Positions 17,195-25,382 of a stretch of 51,265 bases of DNA are shown here, one piece after another (position 1 is the stretch's first letter; each line of letters starts with the position of its first letter). A model generated the notes under the pieces. It was not told the origin of the DNA. It did no database searches and saw only the letters and a program-made list of their open reading frames with translations. Origin of the DNA: JAVBLF01 sp031553675 (GTDB taxonomy: Bacteria; Bacillota; Clostridia; Christensenellales; CALWSW01); the NCBI GenBank assembly GCA_031553675.1, contig JAVBLF010000033.1:1-51265 (forward strand), in the 5' to 3' direction. Both the position numbers and the translations under genes were made by a program.

Positions 17195-17322
17195 AGACGT
17201 CTATTCTGCGGAATGGTATCTTCATCGCATCCGTCTCGCGTGGGAGACCGTTTCACGCAAATCATATCGGCGGAGTTGTACCACAAATGCGCCCGCTCCT
17301 CCCAGCAGGCCGGTTACCGTCC
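17195..17322 (-). ncRNA. Candidate cis-regulatory leader RNA (copy 1)
   Basis: Within the 250-base leader of the 17142 gene lie blocks shared with the leader of the 22431 gene. GGACGGTAACCGGCC is followed by a hairpin GCCTGCT-GGGAGG-AGCGGGC (17291-17310). Further downstream come a CCGCAGAAT block and the palindrome AGACGTCT (17195-17202). The hairpin stem differs from that of the other leader while pairing is kept, and the loop GGGAGG is conserved. I do not recognise a known riboswitch class. Confidence 0.45.
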
Positions 17323-17400
17323 GCGGAATATGATGGCTTATCACCACCTTTCATTTTGAGTTGATAAAACGGGATACTGAAATATTGAAATGTTACTTTA

Positions 17401-17430
17401 ATTATAGCCCAAAACAACATACAACGTCAA
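17401..17430 (-). promoter_or_regulatory. Near-consensus sigma-A promoter of the shorter surface-protein gene
   Basis: On the minus strand TTGACG, an 18-base spacer, then TATAAT, about 260 bases before the start codon. The context CATATTGACGTTGTATG is almost identical to that of the promoter at 22842-22870. A direct repeat of TTTGCATAT lies at and just upstream of the -35 box, a possible activator or repressor site. Confidence 0.8.
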
Positions 17431-17553
17431 TATGCAAAGCAGCATATGCAAAAGCGTCGAGAGCGCTATGAAGCGGAAAGCAAGCCGATTTCGCTCGGTG
17501 ATGCGTAGCATTGTTTGCATCGGCAAATGGAAACCGACATCCGAAGCGAACCC

Positions 17554-17584
17554 AAAAGGGAACCCCCGCGTGTGCGGGGGCTCC
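17554..17584 (-). terminator. Terminator of the longer surface-protein gene
   Basis: On the minus strand GGAGCCCCCGC, loop ACAC, GCGGGGGTTCC, followed by CTTTT. It lies 30 bases past the stop at 17617. Confidence 0.75.
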
Positions 17585-17616
17585 GTGAGGGTCGCGTGTG
17601 TCGAGCGATGCCGCTA

Positions 17617-20600
17617 TCAGCCCACTCTTGTGAAGACAGCGGTGAAGGTGATGTCGATTGTGACCGTGATCTGCAGAACTTGCACGTTCGTGTAGATCTT
17701 GCCATCCGAACCCTGCCAGCCGACGAACTTGTAGCCGGACGGGCAAGAGGGAGTCGGGATGGAGTTGCCGCAGCCGTCTTTCACCTTGCTGCCCTTGTTG
17801 CAATCAAAGTCTTTCCAGTCTTTGTTGTTGCAACGGAACTTGACACGGCATCCGCCGCCGTCTTTGACCTTCTTGAAGTTGGCGACAAAGACGGTGTCAC
17901 CCGTGATCGGGTAGGTGGCGCTGAACTGCGGATTCCAACCTGTGAAGGTGTAACCCGAGTTCGCGACCGGCGTGGGCTGGATGAACTGTCCGACCACATC
18001 CATCAGGAAGAGCGGACGATTGTCGCCCTTGCGACCACCGATCAGCGTGTACGTCGGATTGCCTTGCAGCGAGCCACCGGGGCCCGCGATGAAGGTGATG
18101 ATGTACTTGTTCTGACCGATGTCAGCAATGCCGTCGCCGTTCGTGTCTTCGCCGAAACGGGCGTAGATCACGGCGTCGCCACTGACCTTGAACTGGTTGG
18201 TGTTGGTAACTTCGTTGCCGTTGATGTCTTCCCAACGGTAGAAGGCCATGCCTTTGTTTCCAACGGGACGCGGTTCGATGTAACCACCGATGGCGTTACG
18301 GAGAACAGCGTTGCCGTTCGGCTTGGCTTCAACCTTGAACACCGTGGTGCCCTGGAGCTTGCCGCCGCCGCCCTTGACTTTGAAGGTGACGGTGTAGATT
18401 TTGGGCTCGCGGCTGTCGGGGATGTCGTTGCCGTTCTTGTCGGTGTCAAAGAGCGCGTAGAGCGTGCAGTTCGTCTTCAAAACTTGGGTCTTGAGGTTGA
18501 CGATCTTGTTCATCTGCGCGTCTTCCCACCAGAAGAACTTCACGGTCGGGTCAACGGTCTTGTCGGGGATGAGTTGGGGTTCGACGAAGCCGGCGGTCTT
18601 GCCGAGGAAGCCCTCGCCATTTTTGTTGAGGACGACCGTGTACTTCGTGATGTCGGTCGGAGCGAAGCGACCAGGTCCCTTGGGCTCAAGGTTGACCTTG
18701 ATCTTCTGCTGATCCTTGTCGGGAATGTTGTCGCCGTTTTCATCTTTCTCGAACTTCGCTTTGATCTTGGTCGTATTGTCGCCAGCCACAGCGGTTGCGG
18801 GATCGATGACGGCGCCATTGACGTCTTCCCAATGATCGAACATGTAGTACTGATCCGGAACCGGCGTCGGCGCGGGCGCGTACTGCGTAAGCTTACCACC
18901 AACGGGGACGGACGGGAAGAGGTCAGTACCGTTCAGGGTGCCATTGTTACCGGCGACGTATTTCACTTTGATCTTCGTGGTGTCGAAGACGGCCGTGAAG
19001 GTGATGTCGTCGGCGATCTTGACTCTCATGACCTGGTTGGCGTTCTTGTACTGGTTGCCATTGTCATCTTCCCAATACTGGAAGGTGAAGCCTTGGTTGG
19101 CAGTCGGTGTCGGAACGCTGGTCACGCTCGCACCCGTGCGGACCTTCTGCGTCGTGGTGCCGGCGATCGAGCCGCCCGCGCCCGCGACGAAGGTCACGGT
19201 GTGCTGGTTGAGTTCGAACACGGCCGTCAAAGTCAGATCGCTGCTGACGGTGATCTTCTCAACGTCGGCATTGGTCGGGTAGACGGTACCATTCTGATCC
19301 TTCCAGCCTTCGAACACGTAGCCGGCGTTCGGCGTGGTGGTCGGGACGCTGGCGGGATGGCCGCCGTACTTGACGACTTCGTTGTTCGGGGTACCGATCG
19401 TGCCATTCGGACCGGCGCAGTAGATGATCTTGTAGGAGGCGAGATCGAAGATCGCCGTGATGATCATGTCTCCCGTGATCGGGGCTTTCATCAGGTCGGC
19501 GTCCGTGAGGTACTTGTTGCCGTCCTGATCCTGCCAATACTGGAACTCGTAGTTCGTGGCCGGAACCGTCGTCGGGGGATTCGCGATGTTGTCGCCCGGT
19601 TTGACGTTTTCGGTCGTCGGGCCGGTCAGGGAGCCGTTCGGGCCTGCGACGTAATCGATCTTATAGGGGGAGAGTTCGTCGAAGTTCGCAGTCAGCGTCA
19701 GTGCCTCGCTGACGACGATCTTCTCGACGTCGGCTTTGGTCGGGTACTTGACGCCGTTCTGGTCTTCCCAGTACTTGAACTCGTAGTACTTGTTCGCGAC
19801 AGGCGTCGGGACGTTCACAGGCGAGTCGCCAGGCATGACGTTTTCATTCGCATTGCCTTGCAGTGTGCCGTTCGGGCCCGCGACGTAGGTGATGCAGAGA
19901 GGCTGCTGCTTTGCGAAGACGGCCGTGAAGGTCACGTCGCCGCTGATCTGGAGCAGAGCCAGCTGCGCTGCCGTGTACTGGTTCTTGTCGTTGTCTTCCC
20001 AGTAGACGAATTCGTAGTACTTCGCCGGAACCGGGGTCGGGGTATTGGCGAGCGTGCCGCCGGGAGCGACCTTTTCAGAGGAAGCGCCGTTCAGCGTGCC
20101 GTTCGGACCCGCGACGTAGTTGACGGTGTAGTCGGGAATCTTGTCGAAGATCGCCGTGAAGGTGATGGGGCCTGTGACCGTCACAGCCTGGATGGCCGCG
20201 GCGTTCGCATAGGTCTGACCCTGATCATCTTCCCAATGCGAGAAGCTGAAGCCAGCGGCGGGAACCGGAGTCGGAACCTGCGCCGGGTGGCCGCCCCAAG
20301 CTACCTGCTCGGTCGCGTTGCCCTGGAGGGAACCGTTCGCGCCGGCCTTGTAGGTGACCGTCTGTGCGGGGATCTGATCGAAGACCGCGGTGAAGGTCAT
20401 GTCGCCGTTGATCGTCACAGCCTGGATGGCTGCGGCGTTCGCGTAGGTCTGGCCCTGATCGTCTTCCCAGTGCGAGAAGCTGAAGCCAGCGGCGGGAACC
20501 GGAGTCGGAACCTGCGCCGGATGGCCGCCGATCTGGACGGTTTCCGTGGCGTTGCCTTGGAGAGAGCCGTTCGCGCCGGCCTTGTAGGTGACGGTCGCGT

Positions 20601-22431
20601 TCGGGATGCGATCGAAGATCGCGGTAAAGGTCATGGGACCCTGGATCGTCACAGCCTCGATGGCCGCAGCGTTCGCATAGGTCTTACCAGAGCCGTCTTC
20701 CCAGTGCGAGAACTGGTAGCCAGCGTTGGGGACCGGAGTCGGGACGGCTTTGGGATGGTCGCCGTAATTGACCGTTTCGGTCGCGCTGCCCTGCAAGCTG
20801 CCGTTGGCGCCCGCAGCGTAGGTGACGGCGAGTTGGTCAAGCGACCATTGCGCGTAAACAGTCGTGATCTGGTTGACCACGAAGGTGTCGTCGAAGGCAG
20901 TGCCAGTGCCGTCCTGCGCTGTGTTCCAGCCGATGAAGACATAGCCGGTGCGCTGGGGCGGTGTGGGCATGGCATAACCCATGTCCTTCATGGACTTGCC
21001 CTTCGGGACGTTGTTGACGCGGTCGGGGTTGGCCTGAACCGTGGCGCCATTGCCGTCGAAGATGACCGCGTAGTTCGGAACCGAGATGACGGTCGAACCG
21101 AAGGTCACGCTCGAGAGGCGTGCGCAGATGTGGCCGTCGCCGTTGTAGTTGACGATCGGGCCGAATCCGGCGAATTTGGTGTCGGTCAGGTTGACGTTGT
21201 AGCTGGCAGCCTGCGTGGCGGCGCCCGTCGTGCTCGGGTAGTAGCTGAGCTTGACGCCGAGCTTGGTGGGCTCAATGTCGAGGTCCACGCGGATCTTGCC
21301 GATGGGGCTGTTTTTGAGGTCGAAGGTGCCCAGCGAAGTCGCCGTGCCGACGTTGGGGTCAGCGAGGCGCTGGTAGCCGTTCAAGCCGTCATGGAGTTTG
21401 CTGGCGTTCGTGCCCCTCGAGATGTCGATCAACTGGACGACACCGTTTGTGGTGCCCTGGCTGTTGTTCGCCATCTTGAAGTTGAGAACGTAGCCCTTCA
21501 GGGTGTCGTTGGAACGATCGATGCCGGCATTGACGATGATGCCAAAGCCGTCGAGCGTATGGGGGTTCACCTTCGAGGCGTCGATGTCAAACGCGATGGA
21601 TTTGAGCTCCGTGGTGGTCACGGGAGCGATCGCCCAGTCGGTCTTAAAGGTTTCGCCATAGCCGAGGAAGGTGATGGTTGCGTTGTTTTTGCTGCCTTCG
21701 GTGTAAATGTGCTGCGAGAAGTAAGCCACGCAGGGCGTGTTCAGTTCGCGCGGCGCAGAAGGTGCGAATACTTCGGTCTGGATGCGCGCCTTGTCAGCAG
21801 CGGTAGAGAGGTCGTAGAACTTGTTGTTCTTATAGATCTCCCCTTCCTTCCAATAGAAGAAGGGGTGATAGCCGCCATTGGCGTTGACGTCCCAGTTGGA
21901 AGGGCCGGTTTTCGGCCAGGCAGCGTTGTAGTAGTGGTCGTAGACGACCCAGTTGCTGAGATCGGAGGGATCGTAGTCCTCGGTCAGCGACGTGCCAGTC
22001 GCCGTGACAGCGGCCGGTGCGCGGAGCATCGGGGCTTGCGGGGTGACTGTGCCGGTCGATTCGGAGGGAGTGGTTCCTTCGGGTTGGGTGCCGTCTCTTT
22101 CGACGGCAGGCGCGGCGGCATCGGGCTGTGCGAGCAGCACCGGCGCGGCGTCCTCTTGGCCATTTTCCTGCGCGACGGGTTCCACGGCGGGTTGCGCGAT
22201 GGGTTCCACGGCGGGCTGCGCGATGGGTTCGCCGACGACTTCGGGCGTGGCCGTTCCATCACTCATTTCAACGGGGGCTGCTGATTCGTCAAGGTTCGTA
22301 ACCAACTGTTCGCTGGGTTCCCCTTCAACGGCCAGAGCCGGCGCCGCTGAGGTAAGGACGGTGCTTATCGCGAGCGTTGTTGCCAACACCGTCGACAAGA
22401 GTTTCCTTTCCAACAACTTGCGAAAACTCAT
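17617..22431 (-). CDS. Giant secreted surface protein with InlB-type B-repeats (longer paralog)
   Basis: About 1604 residues. The Sec signal peptide ends at PALA-VEGE. A Glu/Pro/Thr/Ala-rich linker (residues about 28-150) includes repeats of EPIAQPAVEPIAQPA. Residues about 157-447 form the domain shared with the paralog (FLGYGETFKTDWAIAP, LIDISRGTNASKLHDGL, GFGPIVNYNGDGH). Then come about 14 InlB B-type repeats: a classic YAVIFDGNGATV one, then 78-residue units. Units 2 and 3 after it are nearly identical. The last five units match the last five of the paralog one to one, with calcium-loop-like junctions DENGDNIPD, DKNGNDIPD and DTNGDGIAD. The last repeat is Cys-rich (CRVKFRCNN, DCNKGSKVKDGCG). 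No wall anchor is seen. The ATG at 22431 has AAAGGAG upstream. Adhesion or matrix function is inferred. Confidence 0.75.
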   Translation of the reverse strand: MSFRKLLERKLLSTVLATTLAISTVLTSAAPALAVEGEPSEQLVTNLDESAAPVEMSDGTATPEVVGEPIAQPAVEPIAQPAVEPVAQENGQEDAAPVLLAQPDAAAPAVERDGTQPEGTTPSESTGTVTPQAPMLRAPAAVTATGTSLTEDYDPSDLSNWVVYDHYYNAAWPKTGPSNWDVNANGGYHPFFYWKEGEIYKNNKFYDLSTAADKARIQTEVFAPSAPRELNTPCVAYFSQHIYTEGSKNNATITFLGYGETFKTDWAIAPVTTTELKSIAFDIDASKVNPHTLDGFGIIVNAGIDRSNDTLKGYVLNFKMANNSQGTTNGVVQLIDISRGTNASKLHDGLNGYQRLADPNVGTATSLGTFDLKNSPIGKIRVDLDIEPTKLGVKLSYYPSTTGAATQAASYNVNLTDTKFAGFGPIVNYNGDGHICARLSSVTFGSTVISVPNYAVIFDGNGATVQANPDRVNNVPKGKSMKDMGYAMPTPPQRTGYVFIGWNTAQDGTGTAFDDTFVVNQITTVYAQWSLDQLAVTYAAGANGSLQGSATETVNYGDHPKAVPTPVPNAGYQFSHWEDGSGKTYANAAAIEAVTIQGPMTFTAIFDRIPNATVTYKAGANGSLQGNATETVQIGGHPAQVPTPVPAAGFSFSHWEDDQGQTYANAAAIQAVTINGDMTFTAVFDQIPAQTVTYKAGANGSLQGNATEQVAWGGHPAQVPTPVPAAGFSFSHWEDDQGQTYANAAAIQAVTVTGPITFTAIFDKIPDYTVNYVAGPNGTLNGASSEKVAPGGTLANTPTPVPAKYYEFVYWEDNDKNQYTAAQLALLQISGDVTFTAVFAKQQPLCITYVAGPNGTLQGNANENVMPGDSPVNVPTPVANKYYEFKYWEDQNGVKYPTKADVEKIVVSEALTLTANFDELSPYKIDYVAGPNGSLTGPTTENVKPGDNIANPPTTVPATNYEFQYWQDQDGNKYLTDADLMKAPITGDMIITAIFDLASYKIIYCAGPNGTIGTPNNEVVKYGGHPASVPTTTPNAGYVFEGWKDQNGTVYPTNADVEKITVSSDLTLTAVFELNQHTVTFVAGAGGSIAGTTTQKVRTGASVTSVPTPTANQGFTFQYWEDDNGNQYKNANQVMRVKIADDITFTAVFDTTKIKVKYVAGNNGTLNGTDLFPSVPVGGKLTQYAPAPTPVPDQYYMFDHWEDVNGAVIDPATAVAGDNTTKIKAKFEKDENGDNIPDKDQQKIKVNLEPKGPGRFAPTDITKYTVVLNKNGEGFLGKTAGFVEPQLIPDKTVDPTVKFFWWEDAQMNKIVNLKTQVLKTNCTLYALFDTDKNGNDIPDSREPKIYTVTFKVKGGGGKLQGTTVFKVEAKPNGNAVLRNAIGGYIEPRPVGNKGMAFYRWEDINGNEVTNTNQFKVSGDAVIYARFGEDTNGDGIADIGQNKYIITFIAGPGGSLQGNPTYTLIGGRKGDNRPLFLMDVVGQFIQPTPVANSGYTFTGWNPQFSATYPITGDTVFVANFKKVKDGGGCRVKFRCNNKDWKDFDCNKGSKVKDGCGNSIPTPSCPSGYKFVGWQGSDGKIYTNVQVLQITVTIDITFTAVFTRVG
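20150..20820 (-). repeat. Tandem 234-bp coding repeats
   Basis: Three consecutive B-repeat units are highly similar at DNA level. For example, 20187-20294 and 20421-20530 match over about 108 bases with only a few differences, giving a 234-bp (78-codon) period. This points to recent duplication or gene conversion and a likely site of repeat-number variation between strains. Confidence 0.75.
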
Positions 22432-22492
22432 GACTTGCTCCTTTGCATGAACGATAGTTCTCATAGATGCTGGCAAAATGAGAAACTATGAT

Positions 22493-22793
22493 AGACGTCT
22501 GTTCATTCCGCGGAGAAGAGTTTCAGCATTTCACCGAATCCTCCAATTCCTGGAGAAACGTTGTCCAACGTCTCCTTTCGCTTTGGATTTGTATCCAGTG
22601 CCCATTCCTCCCATGGGCTGATTACCGTCCAAAACGAAGCGTGTGTTTTCACCTCCTCTGGCCAGCGGTCAAGAAGCTGTTGCCGGCCGCGCCGATGCAT
22701 TGCCCCAATAGAAGGCGTGGCAGGCATTACCCGTGCACAGAGTAACGGGTGGTACTCCCGACAGCGACCGCGTCGCGACAGGATGCCTATTGG
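22493..22793 (-). ncRNA. Candidate cis-regulatory leader RNA (copy 2, with extra upstream domain)
   Basis: This is the leader of the 22431 gene. The block shared with copy 1 is GGACGGTAATCAGCC followed by hairpin GCCCAT-GGGAGGA-ATGGGC (22600-22618). The palindrome AGACGTCT recurs at 22493-22500, and TCCGCGGAAT lies nearby. Upstream in the transcript is an extra structured region absent from copy 1: CCAATAG/CTATTGG (22705-22711 with 22787-22793) encloses hairpins ACCCGT/ACGGGT and GCGAC-CGC-GTCGC, a three-way junction by eye. No known riboswitch consensus was recognised. Confidence 0.45.
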
Positions 22794-22841
22794 AGCAAAC
22801 TGATATCAAACTATTAAAATTGTAGGATATAGTTTTATTTA

Positions 22842-22870
22842 ATTATACCGCTGAAATCATACAGCGTCAA
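22842..22870 (-). promoter_or_regulatory. Near-consensus sigma-A promoter of the longer surface-protein gene
   Basis: On the minus strand TTGACG, a 17-base spacer, then TATAAT, about 410 bases before the start codon at 22431. CATATTGACGCTGTATG and TATAATTAAA match the promoter at 17401-17430 almost base for base. Confidence 0.8.
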
Positions 22871-23069
22871 TATGTATTTCGCAAAGCAAAAGCAAATTTT
22901 ACTTTTTTTGCGAACAAATGGTTCTATTGTGATTGTTTTGGCGTATGCACTCCAAAAAAAAGAGATAGCAAGCAATCTTTTTGCAGCAAGCCGAGGCAGC
23001 GTAAGACACGCACTCCGACTTTGTTCACCGCATATGCTGAAGCAAATGCCATATGGGGGAGGCTCTATC

Positions 23070-23438
23070 ATGTTGGAATTGCTTGCGTATTTGTCCGATC
23101 TCGTCTTTTTCGCGGCGTTTGTCTCGTCCGGAGGATCGTTCCCCGAGCCGCTGTCGCCCGCGGAGGAGCGCGAGTCGCTGCTGGCCCTCCGACAAGGAGA
23201 CGCCGACGCCCGCGAACGCTTGATCAAACATAATCTTCGCCTGGTTGCGCACATCGCCAAAAAATACGTCAACTCGAATTTCGATCAAGAAGACTTGATT
23301 TCAATCGGTACCATCGGTTTGATCAAGGGCATCTCGACCTTCGACCCTGACAAGGGGGCCAACCTCGCCACCTATGCAGCCCGTTGCATTCAAAATGCGA
23401 TTCTATCACGACGGCTCCGATCGCTATGCAGATGCTAA
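23070..23438 (+). pseudogene. sigK: 5' part of sigK (mother-cell sigma factor sigma-K), truncated or interrupted
   Basis: 122 codons with GGGGGAGG before ATG 23070. The protein begins MLELLAYLSDLVFFAAFVSSG, the hydrophobic pro-sequence-like start of Clostridia SigK. It continues through ALRQGDADARERLIKHNLRLVAHIAKKYV, QEDLISIGTIGLIKGISTFDPDKG (region 2) and ATYAARCIQNAIL. It then changes abruptly to SRRLRSLCRC and a stop. A full SigK has about 230-240 residues, so regions 3 and 4 are missing. The break falls in the conserved ATYAARCIENEIL stretch, where skin elements split sigK in Bacillus subtilis and Clostridioides difficile as far as I recall. It is either the left part of an interrupted sigK that is rejoined by excision in the mother cell, or a dead fragment. 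The gene is divergent from the 22431 gene. Confidence 0.85.
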
Positions 23439-23891
23439 GAAGCGATCAAGCTTGCATGTCATATATTTCTTGAAATAAAAGAACTTGTTTCCATGCACAA
23501 AAGTATCACGAATTTGAGAGGGAAAACGCAGAAAACGCGCTGTTTTTGCGCGCTGTAGAATTTTGCGTGCAATGCCCGATCGTTGGTGATATAATGTAAG
23601 CGGCACATATTGCCTTTTTCATGTGCTTATGTATTGAAATAAACCGGATTGCATGTGATATTTACAATACATTTCTATATCTGGGAGGAACGTTGTTTTA
23701 AAATATTAGCAGCAAGGCCGTTTGTTTATCCGGATCGGGTAAGAGCCCAAAATCGCCATTTTCCCGCTTGGATCGCGCTTCTTCGATCAAACAAAGCGAT
23801 TCAGGTTGCCTTGCATGTGTTGCGCTTCCCACAGTTTGACTCGTCACGCGGCAATCCGCTCGCGTGCCACAAGACGGATAGGGTGGATTCC
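23439..23891 (+). other. Non-coding stretch after the sigK fragment
   Basis: The first 200 bases are noticeably AT-richer than the surroundings, with no convincing gene. They contain GCGCTGTTTTTGCGCGC, a short hairpin. A strong extended -10 promoter lies at 23587-23595. From 23649 an open frame is continuous with the MATE gene but has no good ribosome binding site of its own. If a skin-like element exists, its left end is at the start of this stretch. Confidence 0.5.
23587..23595 (+). promoter_or_regulatory. Extended -10 promoter upstream of the MATE gene
   Basis: TGATATAAT is a perfect extended -10 (TGnTATAAT). No good -35 box sits 17 bases upstream, as is common for extended -10 promoters. 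A 290-base leader would precede the chosen MATE start. Confidence 0.6.
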
Positions 23892-25331
23892 TTGGAACAG
23901 ATCATCGACGGTCGGAGCGATCAAAATCCGAGCAGCGAAAACAGGACCATTCGGCGTGACATTTTGCGCTTGATCATCCCCATCGCTTTGGAAAACGCGC
24001 TGCAAATTCTGGCCAATTTCGTCACCCTGGCCATGGTGGGCCGACTCCTTGCGGCCGACATCGCTGCCTTCGGCGTCGGCGCGCGGATTTACAATACGTG
24101 TTTTGCCCTGTTTCGGGGGATCGGCATCGGCGCGACCATCCAAATCGCCACCTATTTCGGTTTGGGCGCCATTGCGAAATGCCGCCGCAACGCCGAACAA
24201 GCCTATGCCACCGCTGTCCCTCTGTCGATCGTGCTAGCAGCGCTTTGCGCCATCTTCCCGCGACAGATCGTGCGCGTCCTCACGGACGATCCGGTGCTTT
24301 TGGAGAAAGCCGCCGAATTCCTCCGCGTATCCATCTGGGCCATCCCTTTCATGGCGGCCATCACCGTCAACACCGCGGCATTTAACGGCCAAAACGACAC
24401 AAAAACACCCATGATGATCGCCGGTGTGCTCAACGTGTTCAACGCGGCGGTCAGCTATGTCGCCATCTTTGGCCTGGGTGGATTCGGTGGCTGGGGGCTG
24501 TACGGCGCGGCGATCGCGAACGTACTTTCACAGGCATTCGGCTGCATGTTGGGCGTTGCTTTGCTGTATCGGAAAGGGGCGCCCTTTCGCCGCCATGCCC
24601 ATGGGCTGCGTTTTTTTTCGCCCGATCTGCCTGCGCTGAAGAGCATTTACGCGACCGGTCTTCCCGCTGCCATGGAATCTCTGCTTTGGCAGCTTTCGGC
24701 CGTGCTTGTGAGCAAGGTGATACTCGCGTATGGCAGCGAATCCTATGCCGCCTACCAACTGGGCCTGCAAGCCGAGATGTTCACCGAGATGCCCGCCGCC
24801 GGTTTTACGGTCGCGGCGGCGACGCTGACGGCAAACGCCATCGCCCGACGCGACGGCGATCTCTACCGCACGTACTTTCGGCAACTCTCCCGCATGGCAC
24901 TTTTCGTCGGCGCATCGGCCATGGCGCTGCTGCTGGTGTTTCACAATCCGGCGATGCGACTTTTGACCGACAAGCCGGAACTCTTGCGCATCGGTGGGGT
25001 TTACCTCATCTATATGGCCTTTTCGCAAATCCCCCAAGTGCTTTCAAAGATGTTCAACGGCGTCATCCGCTCCTCGGGCGGAAAGCGTGTGCCGATGTAC
25101 ATCGTCTTTACAGGCGTTTGGCTCATTCGGGTTCCGCTCGTCATCTTGGCAGGACGCCTTGGGCTCAACATCATTTGGATTTGGCTAATCATCAATTTGG
25201 ATCAAACTGTGAAACTGCTTCTGAGCTTGCTGTATGTATGGCGCATGAAGCTGCGCCACTACGTTGAGCAACTGCAAGAGGAAGCATTTCCGGTCGAAGG
25301 CCGAGAGCCGGTCCAGCAGGCGATCGAATGA
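23892..25331 (+). CDS. MATE family multidrug/metabolite exporter
   Basis: About 479 residues from the TTG at 23892 and about 12 membrane segments. The MATE layout is visible: RRDILRLIIPIALENALQIL at the first helix, NFVTLAMVGRLLAADIAAFG, an internal repeat starting LKSIYATGLPAAMESLLWQLS, and an IRSSGGKRVPMYI motif typical of Gram-positive MATE proteins. These exporters use sodium or proton gradients; the substrate cannot be inferred. The open frame extends upstream to a TTG at 23649 (560 residues), but MATE proteins are about 450 residues, and AGGGTGG lies 5 bases before TTG 23892, so I prefer the shorter form. A GTG at 23883 is another option. It is probably monocistronic, and an inverted repeat follows. 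Confidence 0.8.
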   Translation: MEQIIDGRSDQNPSSENRTIRRDILRLIIPIALENALQILANFVTLAMVGRLLAADIAAFGVGARIYNTCFALFRGIGIGATIQIATYFGLGAIAKCRRNAEQAYATAVPLSIVLAALCAIFPRQIVRVLTDDPVLLEKAAEFLRVSIWAIPFMAAITVNTAAFNGQNDTKTPMMIAGVLNVFNAAVSYVAIFGLGGFGGWGLYGAAIANVLSQAFGCMLGVALLYRKGAPFRRHAHGLRFFSPDLPALKSIYATGLPAAMESLLWQLSAVLVSKVILAYGSESYAAYQLGLQAEMFTEMPAAGFTVAAATLTANAIARRDGDLYRTYFRQLSRMALFVGASAMALLLVFHNPAMRLLTDKPELLRIGGVYLIYMAFSQIPQVLSKMFNGVIRSSGGKRVPMYIVFTGVWLIRVPLVILAGRLGLNIIWIWLIINLDQTVKLLLSLLYVWRMKLRHYVEQLQEEAFPVEGREPVQQAIE

Positions 25332-25382
25332 TGCGCGATCGCGCCCGGCCACGGAGTGCATGAAAAGCCATCTTCCCACGAT

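Noticed and set aside
17262..17354. A 30-codon frame on the minus strand in the leader of the 17142 gene (MKGGDKPSYSADGNRP...)
   Set aside because: It resembles a frame in the other leader over a few residues, but there is no ribosome binding site and the likeness follows from the conserved nucleotide block.
20150..20820. Regular 234-bp repeats considered as a CRISPR-like array
   Set aside because: They are in-frame protein repeats of 78 codons without short repeats and unique spacers.
17515..22284. Very long plus-strand open frame (1589 codons) opposite the longer surface-protein gene
   Set aside because: It is an antisense shadow of the repetitive GC-rich gene; it has no signal, no domain and no ribosome binding site. 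Similar long shadows opposite the MttB-like and binding-protein genes were also dropped.
22503..22727. A 74-codon open frame on the minus strand in the leader of the 22431 gene
   Set aside because: No ribosome binding site at its ATG. The conserved part is shared with the other leader as RNA (the stem covaries) but not as peptide in this frame.
23649..23891. N-terminal extension of the MATE exporter
   Set aside because: It lacks a ribosome binding site and membrane-protein character, and exceeds the family length; TTG 23892 with AGGGTGG is the better start.
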